From positions 558,001 through 622,000 of the forward strand of contig NZ_JANUCJ010000003.1 in assembly GCF_024807615.1 (NCBI RefSeq): 64,000 nucleotides of DNA, read 5' to 3'. The notes below the pieces were generated by a model. The model saw only the letters and a list, made by a program, of their open reading frames with translations. It searched no databases and was not told the DNA's origin. Each line of letters starts with the position of its first letter. The stretch's first letter is position 1. A program made the position numbers and the translations under genes. Source of the DNA: Tsukamurella ocularis. GTDB lineage: Bacteria; Actinomycetota; Actinomycetes; Mycobacteriales; Mycobacteriaceae. Shown here one piece after another: positions 8,518 through 17,176 of the stretch.

Positions 8518-9936
8518 ATGGAACGACTCAGCGGACTGGACGCCTCCTTCTTGTATCTCGAGTCCAGGTCCCAGCTCATGCATGTGAGTGGGCTGCTCGA
8601 GCTGGACCCCGCCACCGTCGAGGGCGGCTACCGGTTCGAGGACCTGCGCAGCGAGCTCGCGCGGCGGATCACGGCGATGCCCGCGTTCCGGCGCAAGCTG
8701 CACGACTCCGTGGCCAACCTCGACCACCCCGTCTGGGTCGAGGACGAGTCCTTCGACATCGAGGCGCACGTGCACCGCATCGCGGTCCCCGCGCCCGGCG
8801 GCGAGCTGGAGCTCGCCGATCTCTGCGCGCACATCGCGGGCCAGGCGCTGGACCGCAGCAAGCCGCTGTGGGAGATGTGGGTCATCGAGGGCCTGGCCGA
8901 CGGCCGGATCGCGATCATGATGCGCATGCACCACGCGGGCGTCGACGGGGTGACCGGCGCCGGTCTCATGGCCCAGCTGTGCTCGCTCACCCCCGAGCCG
9001 CCCGCCCTCGACCCGGCGATGGTGGACAAGTCGACCGGCGGCGCACCCCTGCTCGCACTCGCCGCCGACGGGGCGAAGAACGTCCTGCTCCGGCCGTTGT
9101 CATTGGTGTCACTGCTCCCGCGCACCGTCCCGGTGCCCGTCCGCTGGTGGACCCGCTCGCGCCGCGGCGCCGCCATGCCCGCCCCGTTCAGCGCGCCCCG
9201 CACCTCGCTCAACGGCTCGATCACGGGCCACCGCGCGATCGCCTTCGCCTCCGTGCCGCTGGCCGACGTGAAGAAGATCAAGGACCACTTCGATGTCAAG
9301 GTCAACGACGTGGTGCTGGCGGCGTGCTCGGGCGCGATGCGCGAGTTCCTGCACGACCGCGGCGAGCTCCCCGAGCAGCCGCTGGTCGCGATGATCCCGG
9401 TCTCCGTGCACGAGGCGGAGATCGGAGCGACGCTCACGGAGGGCACCAACAAGGTCACCGGCATGTTCACCCGGATGACCACGGACGTCGACACCCCCGT
9501 CGCACGGCTGGAGACGATTCGCCAGCGGGTCGCGACGAGCAAGGAGCACCACGGCGAACTGGACGACAACCTGCTCCGCTCCTGGGCGCAGTTCGCGCCG
9601 GCGTCGATCATGCAGCTCGGTGCCCGGCTCTACGGCGACAACAACCTGCCCGAGCTGCACCCCGTGATCTACAACCTGGTGATCTCCAACGTGCCGGGCC
9701 CCGACATCCCGCTGTACTTCCTGGGCGCACGGATTCACTCGATGTACCCGCTGGGCCCGGTCTTCCACGGCGCGGGCCTCAACGTGACGGTCTTCTCACA
9801 GGAGGGCACACTGAACATCGGTGTGATCGCCTGCAAGAAGCAGGTGCCCGACCCGTGGCCGATCGTCCGCGCCTTCGAGCGCGACATGGCGGCGCTGGTC
9901 GCGGCCGTCGACGCGGCGGGCACCGAGGAAGGCTGA
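8518..9936 (+). CDS. Wax ester synthase / acyl-CoA:diacylglycerol acyltransferase (WS/DGAT)
   Basis: A 472-residue member of the bacterial WS/DGAT family, which esterifies fatty alcohols or diacylglycerol with acyl-CoA to make storage lipid. The N-terminal RLSGLDASFLYLE and the catalytic HHxxxDG (H138, H139, D143 in HHAGVDG) are intact, and the C-terminal NLVISNVPGP and later PLGPVFHGAGLN motifs are present. The protein is peripheral to the membrane or lipid droplets. The esterase gene starts 2 bp after its stop, suggesting one transcript. It may be under KstR-like control. Confidence 0.93.
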   Translation: MERLSGLDASFLYLESRSQLMHVSGLLELDPATVEGGYRFEDLRSELARRITAMPAFRRKLHDSVANLDHPVWVEDESFDIEAHVHRIAVPAPGGELELADLCAHIAGQALDRSKPLWEMWVIEGLADGRIAIMMRMHHAGVDGVTGAGLMAQLCSLTPEPPALDPAMVDKSTGGAPLLALAADGAKNVLLRPLSLVSLLPRTVPVPVRWWTRSRRGAAMPAPFSAPRTSLNGSITGHRAIAFASVPLADVKKIKDHFDVKVNDVVLAACSGAMREFLHDRGELPEQPLVAMIPVSVHEAEIGATLTEGTNKVTGMFTRMTTDVDTPVARLETIRQRVATSKEHHGELDDNLLRSWAQFAPASIMQLGARLYGDNNLPELHPVIYNLVISNVPGPDIPLYFLGARIHSMYPLGPVFHGAGLNVTVFSQEGTLNIGVIACKKQVPDPWPIVRAFERDMAALVAAVDAAGTEEG

Positions 9937-9938
9937 GT

Positions 9939-11432
9939 ATGACCGAGGGCCCGCGGGTGCGCATCGACAGCGGCGAGATCTCCGGCCGCGACCAGCGGAC
10001 GGTGCACGCCTTCCGCGGCATCCCGTACGCGCAGCCGCCCGTCGGGCCGCTGCGCTACCGGGCGCCGCAGCCGGTGGAGCCCTGGGACGGGGTCCGCGCG
10101 GCGACGGAGTTCAGCGCCGCGGCGCCGCAGAACAAGAAATACACGCTGATCGGCTTCCGCGAGTACCAGCCGACCAGCGAGGACTCGCTCACCCTCAACG
10201 TGGTCGCCCCGGCGCGGGAGGCCACGGCGCCGCGCCCGGTGATGGTCTTCATCCACGGTGGCGCCTACCTCATGGGCAGCTCGGCGACGCCGCTGTACTA
10301 CGGCAATTCGCTGGTCGAGCGGGGCGACGTCGTCTTCGTCTCGATCAACTACCGCCTCGGGGCCCTCGGCTACCTCGACCTGACGGACTTCTCCACGGAC
10401 GAGCGCCCGATCGACGGCAATCTCGGCCTGCGCGATCAAGTCGCGGCCCTGCAGTGGGTGCACCGCAACATCGCGGCCTTCGGCGGCGACCCGGACAACG
10501 TCACGATCTTCGGCGAGAGCGCGGGCGGCAACGCCGTCACCACGCTGCTCGCCACGCCGGCCGCGCGGGGCCTGTTCCATCGCGCCATCGCGCAGAGCTC
10601 GGCCCCGAAGCTCACCGTCGACGCGGTCACCGCGCGCGGCTGGGGCAAGCGCTTCGTGGAGATCGTCGGCGGCCCCGAGCAGATCAACAGCGCCACCTCT
10701 GAGGAGCTGGGCCGCGCCGGCAATCGCCTCATGGGCGAGCTCAACCGGGAGCAACTCGGCGTGGTGCCCTTCGGCCCCACGGTCGACGGTGACTACCTCC
10801 CGGAGGATCCGGAGGTCGCCATCGCGGCCGGACGGGGCGCGCAGGTGCCGCTGATCATCGGCACGAACCGCACCGAGGCCACGCTGTTCACGAAGATGCC
10901 CGGCATGGGCAAGCCGTCGGCCGACCGCGCGGCGCACACCGTCGGCGGCACGCCGGAGGGCTTCGCCGCGCTGTCCGCGGCGTACCCCGGCTTCCCTGAC
11001 GTCGCCTCGCTGAACCGGATCATCGGCGATTTCATGTTCTGGGCGCCGTCGCTGCGGATCGCGCAGGCGCACGCCAAGCACGCGCCGACGTACTTCTACC
11101 GGTACGACTTCTCCCCGAAGACGCTGGACCTGTTGGGCTACGGCGCGACGCACGCCTCGGAGCTGATGGCCGTCTTCGGCGTGTACCACGGGACGACGGG
11201 GTGGGTCCTCGGCGCGCTCGGCGACCGCCGGATCGCGATGCGCGTCTCCGACGGGATGCAGCGCGACTGGATCACGTTCGCACGCACCGGCCGTCCGGCC
11301 GGCGAGTGGCCGACGTACAACGGCACCTCCCGCGCGACGCTGGTGATCGACGACCGCAACCGCATCGTCTACGACCCCTCCCCCGAGATCCGTCGCGCCT
11401 GGGACCAGTTCACACACGCAGCAGCGCGATGA
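9939..11432 (+). CDS. Type B carboxylesterase/lipase
   Basis: A 497-residue alpha/beta hydrolase of the carboxylesterase/cholinesterase family. It begins with FRGIPYAQPPVGPLR, has the oxyanion-hole FIHGGAYL, the nucleophile S194 in FGESAGG, an acidic residue in GTNRTEATLF, and a histidine in GATHASEL. No signal peptide is seen, so it is probably cytoplasmic. The 2-bp gap after the WS/DGAT gene suggests they act on related esters. Its last 23 bases overlap the end of the convergent PdxR-like gene. Confidence 0.9.
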   Translation: MTEGPRVRIDSGEISGRDQRTVHAFRGIPYAQPPVGPLRYRAPQPVEPWDGVRAATEFSAAAPQNKKYTLIGFREYQPTSEDSLTLNVVAPAREATAPRPVMVFIHGGAYLMGSSATPLYYGNSLVERGDVVFVSINYRLGALGYLDLTDFSTDERPIDGNLGLRDQVAALQWVHRNIAAFGGDPDNVTIFGESAGGNAVTTLLATPAARGLFHRAIAQSSAPKLTVDAVTARGWGKRFVEIVGGPEQINSATSEELGRAGNRLMGELNREQLGVVPFGPTVDGDYLPEDPEVAIAAGRGAQVPLIIGTNRTEATLFTKMPGMGKPSADRAAHTVGGTPEGFAALSAAYPGFPDVASLNRIIGDFMFWAPSLRIAQAHAKHAPTYFYRYDFSPKTLDLLGYGATHASELMAVFGVYHGTTGWVLGALGDRRIAMRVSDGMQRDWITFARTGRPAGEWPTYNGTSRATLVIDDRNRIVYDPSPEIRRAWDQFTHAAAR

Positions 11433-12789
11433 TCGCGTCGGCGCGGGTCTCGGGGATCAGCGCGAAGGACAGCAGCAGCGCGGTGTCGGCGACATCGCCG
11501 TGTGTGAGGGCGTGTTCGGCGAGCGTCGACACGCGGTAGCGGTGCCGGGTCAGCGTCGCCCTCGCCGCGGCGAGCGCCGCCTCGGAGCCCAGGTCCACGG
11601 TGAGGTGGAGCCCGGCGTCGGCGCCGAGAACGAGCGCGTCGGGCAGGTGCTCGGCAAGCGCTCGCCGGACGGCGGCACGCCGCGCCCCGTAGGTGCGGGC
11701 GGCCCGCGCGACGTGGGCGTCCCAGGCACCGGAGTCGAGGAAGTGCGCGAGCATCGAAGCCGCGGCGCCGTCGACGCCCGCGCTCGAGCCGTGCCCCGCG
11801 TGCGGCAGCCCGCGCAGCGGCTCGGGGATCGCGGCCCACGCGAGCCGCAGCTGCGGGGTCAGCGCCTTCGAGGCGGTGCCGAGGTAGACGACATGGTCGG
11901 GCGCGAGGGTCTGCAGCGCGGGCAGCGGCGCCACGTCGTAGGAGAACTCGCCGTCGTAGTCGTCCTCGACGATCACACTGTCCGTCTCCCGCGCCCAGTC
12001 CACGAGGTCGAGCCGCCGCGCCATCGAGAGCCGCACGCCGGTCGGGTACTGGTGCGCGGGGGTGGTGTAGACGAGGCACCGTCGGCGCGGCAGCCGGTCG
12101 ACGATCAGGCCGTCGGCGTCGACGGGCACCCCCACGACCTCGCCGCCCGTCGCGCGGAAGGCGTCGAAGGCCCGCCGGTAGCCGGGCGTCTCCACCGCGA
12201 TCGGGGTGCCGAGCTCACCGGCGATCGCGGTGAGGGCCGGGTTCACGCCCGGGAACAGGCGTACGTCGCCGGGCGCGGCCCGCACCGCGCGCCGGCGCCG
12301 CAGGTGCACGGCGAGGGCCTCCTGCAGCGTCGCGACGTGCGGCGCCGCCGAGGTCGTGGGCGGGAGCGCGGCCGCATGCCGCCACGACCGCCGCCAGCGC
12401 CGCTCGTCGATGAGGGACACGTCGGGCACGCCCGGCACCAAGCTTCCCTCCCAGGTGTCCGACGGCGCCTCCTCCTCGCGTCGCGGGGCGCGCGCGGCGT
12501 GCATCGCGTGCGCGAAGCGGTCGGTGCCCGGGGCGATCCGGGTGCCACTGCCGGGGACCGTGGCCGTGACGCCCATGGCCGCGAGCGTGTCGTAGGCGGC
12601 GATCACCGTGTTCCGGGCGACGCCCAACCCGGCGGCGAGGGCCCGGGAGGAGGGCAGCAGGTCGCCGGGATGCAGGGCGCCGCGATCGAGCCCGTCGATG
12701 ATCGCGTCGACGATCGCTCCTTTCGGAAGTGCACCACCGTGCGCGAGCGTCGACCAGAAGTCGGGCAGGGACGCGGGAGGACGGGGCAT
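11410..12789 (-). CDS. pdxR: PdxR/MocR-family regulator (GntR HTH fused to aminotransferase domain)
   Basis: A 459-residue fusion. An N-terminal GntR winged helix (LPSSRALAAGLGVARNTVIA) is joined to a fold-type I aminotransferase-like domain with PLP lysine in GTASKALTPQLR and the HQYPTG and EDDYDGEFSYD motifs. PdxR proteins sense PLP and control vitamin B6 genes. It is divergent from a pyridoxamine-phosphate-oxidase-like gene, with repeated TTCT blocks between them, the usual MocR arrangement. The symbol is given for the family; the exact target is inferred. Confidence 0.82.
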   Translation of the reverse strand: MPRPPASLPDFWSTLAHGGALPKGAIVDAIIDGLDRGALHPGDLLPSSRALAAGLGVARNTVIAAYDTLAAMGVTATVPGSGTRIAPGTDRFAHAMHAARAPRREEEAPSDTWEGSLVPGVPDVSLIDERRWRRSWRHAAALPPTTSAAPHVATLQEALAVHLRRRRAVRAAPGDVRLFPGVNPALTAIAGELGTPIAVETPGYRRAFDAFRATGGEVVGVPVDADGLIVDRLPRRRCLVYTTPAHQYPTGVRLSMARRLDLVDWARETDSVIVEDDYDGEFSYDVAPLPALQTLAPDHVVYLGTASKALTPQLRLAWAAIPEPLRGLPHAGHGSSAGVDGAAASMLAHFLDSGAWDAHVARAARTYGARRAAVRRALAEHLPDALVLGADAGLHLTVDLGSEAALAAARATLTRHRYRVSTLAEHALTHGDVADTALLLSFALIPETRADAIIALLRV

Positions 12790-12805
12790 CACCTCAGGAT
12801 ACTGG

Positions 12806-12835
12806 TTCTCAGAATTCTCTGATTCTGGATCTTCC
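12806..12835. promoter_or_regulatory. Direct TTCT repeats, probable PdxR/MocR operator
   Basis: TTCT occurs at 12806, 12815 and 12823, and TTCC at 12832, giving spacings of 9, 8 and 9 bases. The central AGAATTCT is also a perfect 8-bp palindrome. The repeats sit between the divergent regulator and the flavin-protein gene, in unusually AT-rich sequence. MocR/PdxR proteins typically bind direct repeats in such intergenic regions. Confidence 0.55.
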
Positions 12836-12858
12836 ACTGCGCCGGTATCCGCCCGAAG

Positions 12859-13506
12859 ATGGACTGCATGGACAAGCTCACCCGGTATCCCCAGCGCGGC
12901 GGCGACCGCCGCCTCCTCGACGAGATCCTGGACGAGGGCGTGGTCGCCGTACTGTCGACGGTGGCCGACGGCCTGCCGTGGTCCGTGCCGATCGCGTACG
13001 CCCGCCTCGGCGACCGGATCGTGCTCCACGGTTCGACGGGGGCCGGCGCGCTGCGACACGTCGCCGCCGGCGCCCCCGCGACACTGACAGTGACCCACGT
13101 CGACGCGCTGATCGTGGCCGACACCGCCTTCGACCACTCGATGAACTACCGCTCCGCGGTGCTGCGCGGCGCGCTCACGCCGGCGGCGGTCGACGGCGCG
13201 GAGCTGCTCGAGGCGTTCACCGACAAACTGCTCCCGGGGCGCAGTGCGGAGCTCCGCGCCAACACCCGCAAGGAGCTCGCCGCGACCACCGTTCTCACCT
13301 TCCCGATCACCACCGACAACTGGATCGCCAAGGCGCGCACCGGCGGAGCGTCGTCGAGCGAGGGCGGCTGGTCCGGCGTGCTGCCTTTGCGGAAGGGCTA
13401 CGCGCGCGTCGATCCGACGCCCGGCCACGAGCTCCCGGTGCCCGCTTCGGTGCGGGCGGCGCTCGACGCGAGCGAGGACGGGGCCCGCTGCGCGTCGGTC
13501 TCGTGA
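12859..13506 (+). CDS. Pyridoxamine 5'-phosphate oxidase-like flavin split-barrel protein
   Basis: A 215-residue member of the PNPOx-like split-barrel family (pyridox_oxase_2 type). Visible features are the N-terminal LLDEILDEGVVAVLSTV strand, PIAYARLGDRIVLHGSTGAG, which fits FMN or flavin binding, and NYRSAVLRG. Divergence from a PdxR-like regulator suggests a B6 role, but split-barrel proteins also bind F420 or heme and the substrate is open. A second ATG three codons downstream (12868) is an equally possible start. Confidence 0.78.
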   Translation: MDCMDKLTRYPQRGGDRRLLDEILDEGVVAVLSTVADGLPWSVPIAYARLGDRIVLHGSTGAGALRHVAAGAPATLTVTHVDALIVADTAFDHSMNYRSAVLRGALTPAAVDGAELLEAFTDKLLPGRSAELRANTRKELAATTVLTFPITTDNWIAKARTGGASSSEGGWSGVLPLRKGYARVDPTPGHELPVPASVRAALDASEDGARCASVS

Positions 13507-13557
13507 TTCCCCTCTCGGAACCGACACGAATCGCCCGCGCTGGGTACGGTTGAGGCC

Positions 13558-15531
13558 ATGAGTGCTCCGACCTCGCCGGCATCGTCGCCCGAACTGACCG
13601 CAGCGCTGCGCGCCATCCTGGACGGCCGGTGGGCCGCGACGAGGGACGTGGTGCGCGACCAGATCCACGACGGGAACGTGGTCCCTCAGGCGGGGCTGAG
13701 CCTGGACGAGTACCGCGAGCTCGTGCTCGGCCAGATGAAGGCGATGGTGCCGCTGGGCTTCCCGGCCGACGGCTTCAAGACCGAGCACGGCGGCACGGGC
13801 GACGTGGGCGCCGCGGTCACCGCGATCGAAACCCTCGGCTACGGCGACCTCTCCCTGATGGTCAAGGCGGGCGTGCAGTGGGGCCTGTTCGGCGGCGCGG
13901 TGGAGAACCTGGGCACCGACTACCACCACGACACGTACGTCAAGGGCCTCATCGACCTCGACGTGCTCGGCTGTTTCGCGATGACCGAAACTGGCCACGG
14001 CTCCAACGTGCAGGAGCTCGAGACCACCGCCACCTACCTGCCGGAGACGGGTGAGTTCGAGATCCACTCCCCCACCTCCAGCGCCCGCAAGGACTACATC
14101 GGCGGCGCCGGGAAGCACGCGCGATGGGCCTCCGTCTTCGCGCAGCTCGTCACCGGCGGCCCGGGCGAGGAGCCGACCGGCCGCGGCGTGCACTGCTTCG
14201 TCGTGCCGATCCGCGACGAGAACGGCGACGACCTACCCGGCGTCACCACGTCCGACTGCGGCTACAAGGGCGGCCTCCCCGGCGTCGACAACGGCCGCAT
14301 CGTCTTCGACCGCGTGCGCATCCCGCGACGCGAGCTGCTGAACCGGTACGCAGACGTCGCGGAGGACGGAACCTATTCCAGCCCCATCGAATCCGACAAC
14401 AAGCGCTTCTTCACGATGCTCGGAACCCTGATCCGCGGCCGCGTCACCGTGGGCGCCGCGGCGGGCGCCGCCGGGCGGCTCGGCATCACCCTCGCGACCA
14501 AGTACGCGCTGGTGCGCCGCCAGTTCGACGCGCCCGGCGGCGACAACGAGCTGCTGCTGCTGGACTACCGCACGCATCAGCGCCGGCTGCTGCCACTGGT
14601 GGCGCGGGCCTACGCCTTCGCCATCGCGCAGAACGAGCTCACCGCGGAACTCCACGAGCTGCAGACCGGTGACCCCGCGGCGGTCGACCCCGCCTACGCG
14701 CGCGAGATCGAGGGCAAGGCCGCCGCGATCAAGGCCGGCCACACCCGCCTGGCATCGGACGCGATCAGCGCGGCCCGCGAGGCCTGCGGCGGCGCCGGCT
14801 ACCTCTCGGAGAACCGGCTTCCGTTGCTGCGCGGCGACATCGACGTCTTCACCACCTTCGAGGGCGACAATCTGGTGCTCACCCAGCTGGTCGCCAAGGA
14901 GCAGCTGACCGCGTACGCCGGCGATGTGCAGGGGCTCGACGCGGTGGGCTGGGTGCGGTTCGTCGCGAACATGGCCAAGGACGTCGTCCTGGAGAAGACC
15001 GCCGCTCGCCAGGTGGTGCAGACGCTGCTCGACGACTCGGACGAGGACACCGAGGAGAGCGAGCTCACCCACCCGGGCACGCAGCTGCGGCTGCTGCGGA
15101 ACCGCGAGGACCACCTGCTGCGCACAGCCGCCGCCCGCATGCGGCGGGCGAAGGAGCCCGACGAGGATCCGCTCGAGGTCTTCAGCGAGACCCAGGACCA
15201 CCTGATCAAGGTGGGCGACGCGCACATCGAGCGGATCGTGCTGGAGGCCTTCGTCGACGCGATCACCGACGTCCAGGACCGCGAGACGCGCGACGCGCTC
15301 AAGCTCATGCGCAACCTGTACGTGTACTCGTTGCTCGAGCGCGACCTCGGCTGGTACCTCATGCACCGGCACATCTCGGTGGAGCGCGCCAAGGCGATCC
15401 GCCGCGGCGTGAACGAGCTGTGCGGCAAGGCGCGCCCGCTCGCGGAGTCGCTGGTGGACGCCTTCGGCATTCCCGCCGCCGCCCTCGCCGTGCCGATGCT
15501 CGACCCCGCGAACAGCGTCGCCGTCCGGTAA
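13558..15531 (+). CDS. Acyl-CoA oxidase/dehydrogenase family protein
   Basis: A 657-residue flavoprotein of acyl-CoA oxidase length. CFAMTETGHGSNV is the flavin/substrate motif with the serine/threonine pair seen in the superfamily, SDCGYKGGLPGVDNG and RRQFDAPGG are typical of ACOX proteins, and the catalytic base is probably the glutamate in FTTFEGDNLVL. It would oxidise acyl-CoA to the trans-2-enoyl-CoA in the cytoplasm, using oxygen or another acceptor. It is transcribed alone and faces the metQ-like gene, with a hairpin over the 3' ends. Confidence 0.9.
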   Translation: MSAPTSPASSPELTAALRAILDGRWAATRDVVRDQIHDGNVVPQAGLSLDEYRELVLGQMKAMVPLGFPADGFKTEHGGTGDVGAAVTAIETLGYGDLSLMVKAGVQWGLFGGAVENLGTDYHHDTYVKGLIDLDVLGCFAMTETGHGSNVQELETTATYLPETGEFEIHSPTSSARKDYIGGAGKHARWASVFAQLVTGGPGEEPTGRGVHCFVVPIRDENGDDLPGVTTSDCGYKGGLPGVDNGRIVFDRVRIPRRELLNRYADVAEDGTYSSPIESDNKRFFTMLGTLIRGRVTVGAAAGAAGRLGITLATKYALVRRQFDAPGGDNELLLLDYRTHQRRLLPLVARAYAFAIAQNELTAELHELQTGDPAAVDPAYAREIEGKAAAIKAGHTRLASDAISAAREACGGAGYLSENRLPLLRGDIDVFTTFEGDNLVLTQLVAKEQLTAYAGDVQGLDAVGWVRFVANMAKDVVLEKTAARQVVQTLLDDSDEDTEESELTHPGTQLRLLRNREDHLLRTAAARMRRAKEPDEDPLEVFSETQDHLIKVGDAHIERIVLEAFVDAITDVQDRETRDALKLMRNLYVYSLLERDLGWYLMHRHISVERAKAIRRGVNELCGKARPLAESLVDAFGIPAAALAVPMLDPANSVAVR

Positions 15532-15540
15532 CGCCCGGCA

Positions 15541-15557
15541 CCGCTGTCCTACAGCGG
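15541..15557. terminator. Short hairpin between convergent genes
   Basis: A perfect 7-bp inverted repeat (15541-15547 and 15551-15557) with a 3-base loop, lying 10 bp after the acyl-CoA oxidase stop and spanning the metQ-like stop codon. A compact bidirectional terminator is likely. Confidence 0.55.
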
Positions 15558-16469
15558 CAACAGGATGTCCTTCACCCGCGGGTCGGTGCGCAGGAACTCC
15601 TGCACCGCAGGGTCCTTGAACGCGGCAACCAGGTTCCTGATGTTCTCAGTGTCCTTCCACCGCGTGCCGATGGTCAGCTGGCCGGCGAACTCGTCGGGAG
15701 CGGGCGGCGCGAAGATCTCCTTCTCGATGCTCACCCCCGCGGCGAGGTAGTACTCGGTGTAGCCGACAGCGGCATCGAGGTCGGGAAGAGCGCGGGTCTG
15801 CGCGGCGAAATCGAGCAGGGTGAACTGCAGGTTCTTCGGATTCGTCGCGATGTCCTTGACGGTGGCCTGCCACTTGTTGACGTCCGGCTTGAGAGTGATG
15901 AGCCCGGCGCGCTCGAGGAACCACAGCCCCTGAGCCTCGTTGGCCGGATCGGAGTACAGGGAGACCTTCGCGTTCTGCGGCAGTTGCTGCGGGTCGGTGT
16001 ACTTGTCGGAGAAAAGCCCGAAGCCCCACCGGAAGACCGGCGTCGCGGCCTCCTCCCGGAAGTCCGGGTTCGCCTGCAGCACCTGGCCGAGCCACAGCTT
16101 GTGTTGATAGACGGTGGCCGCCACCTCGCCCTCGCTGACGGCGCGGTTGATCGTGGTGGAGTCGGCGAGGCCCTTGAAGGCCACGGTGATCCCGTGCCGC
16201 GGGGCGACGTCCTTGGCGATGAACTCGATGAGCGCCTGCTCCGCCGCGTTGCCCTCGGTAGTGGCGACCAGCAGGGTGGCGCCGGCGGTCTCATTGGCGG
16301 TCTTCGCGTCGGAGCCGCCGAAGGCGCGCCAGCCCACGAATCCGGCGACGACGAGAACGACGAGGATCACCACGCCGATGATCAGGGGCCGGCGCGAGCC
16401 GCGTGTGCTGAAGCCATGGTCGTCGTCGGCGGGCGGAGCGGCGGGCGTGGGGGTTTCGGTATCGCTCAT
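15549..16469 (-). CDS. metQ: MetQ/NlpA-family substrate-binding protein, membrane-anchored
   Basis: A 306-residue solute-binding protein of the methionine importer type. The binding domain (from about residue 62) includes AFKGLADSTTINRAVSEGEV, YQHKLWL and VGYTEYYLAAG. Unlike most NlpA proteins it has no lipobox: a Pro/Asp-rich cytoplasmic tail and one transmembrane helix (LIIGVVILVVLVVAGFVGW) anchor it instead. The ATG overlaps the permease stop (ATGA). It is third in an ATPase, permease, binding-protein operon. Methionine is the family default ligand, not proven. Confidence 0.85.
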   Translation of the reverse strand: MSDTETPTPAAPPADDDHGFSTRGSRRPLIIGVVILVVLVVAGFVGWRAFGGSDAKTANETAGATLLVATTEGNAAEQALIEFIAKDVAPRHGITVAFKGLADSTTINRAVSEGEVAATVYQHKLWLGQVLQANPDFREEAATPVFRWGFGLFSDKYTDPQQLPQNAKVSLYSDPANEAQGLWFLERAGLITLKPDVNKWQATVKDIATNPKNLQFTLLDFAAQTRALPDLDAAVGYTEYYLAAGVSIEKEIFAPPAPDEFAGQLTIGTRWKDTENIRNLVAAFKDPAVQEFLRTDPRVKDILLPL

Positions 16470-17176
16470 GCGAGGGCCTTTCGGAGGACGGTCTGTTCGG
16501 GGGTGAGGTGGCGCACGAGGGCGTCGCCGACGAGCTGGATCGTGGTGACCACGACGATGAGGACCACGATGGTCGCGATCATGACGCCGTGGTCGAAGCG
16601 CTGATAGCCGTAGGTCACGGCGACGTAGCCGAGTCCGCCCGCGCCGATGGTGCCGGCGATCGTCGAGTATTCGATCATGGCGATGGTGTTGATGGTGAGG
16701 CCGCCGACGATGCCGGGCAGCGCCTCGGGGATCTGTGCGCCCCAGATGATCTGGGCGTTGGATCCGCCCGAGGCCTTGGCGACGGTCACCACGTCGGGCG
16801 GTAGCGCCCGCAGGCTGTTCTCGACGATGCGGGCGAAGAAGGCGATGCCCGCGATGGACATCGGGACGACCGCGGCGGCGATGCCGATGTTGGTGCCGGT
16901 GAGGAACCGGGTGAACGGGATGATCGCGGTCATGAGCACGAGGAAGGGCAGCGACCGACCGATGCTGATGACCCACGTGAGCGGTTGGTGCAGAGCCGGT
17001 CTCGCGAGCAGGCCGCCCGGCGCGAGGTTGTGCACCAGGGCGCCGAGCGGCACGCCGACGACGAGCACGATCACCATGACGAGCCCGACCATGATCACGG
17101 TGTCGCGGAGCGCGGGCAGCACCAGGTCGGGGATGTCGCTGAGCGGCACCGTGATCCCGGAGGCGAGGCAGGTCAT
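16466..17176 (-). CDS. metI: MetI-type ABC importer permease
   Basis: A 236-residue inner-membrane permease with five predicted helices and the BPD_transp_1 EAA loop (EALPGIVGGLTINT), where the ATPase docks. The N-terminal LPALRDTVIMVGLVMVIVLVVG and later SIGRSLPFLVLM resemble MetI proteins. Both ends overlap neighbours by ATGA, so metN-metI-metQ are translated together. Probable role: methionine or related amino acid uptake. Confidence 0.88.
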   Translation of the reverse strand: MTCLASGITVPLSDIPDLVLPALRDTVIMVGLVMVIVLVVGVPLGALVHNLAPGGLLARPALHQPLTWVISIGRSLPFLVLMTAIIPFTRFLTGTNIGIAAAVVPMSIAGIAFFARIVENSLRALPPDVVTVAKASGGSNAQIIWGAQIPEALPGIVGGLTINTIAMIEYSTIAGTIGAGGLGYVAVTYGYQRFDHGVMIATIVVLIVVVTTIQLVGDALVRHLTPEQTVLRKALA

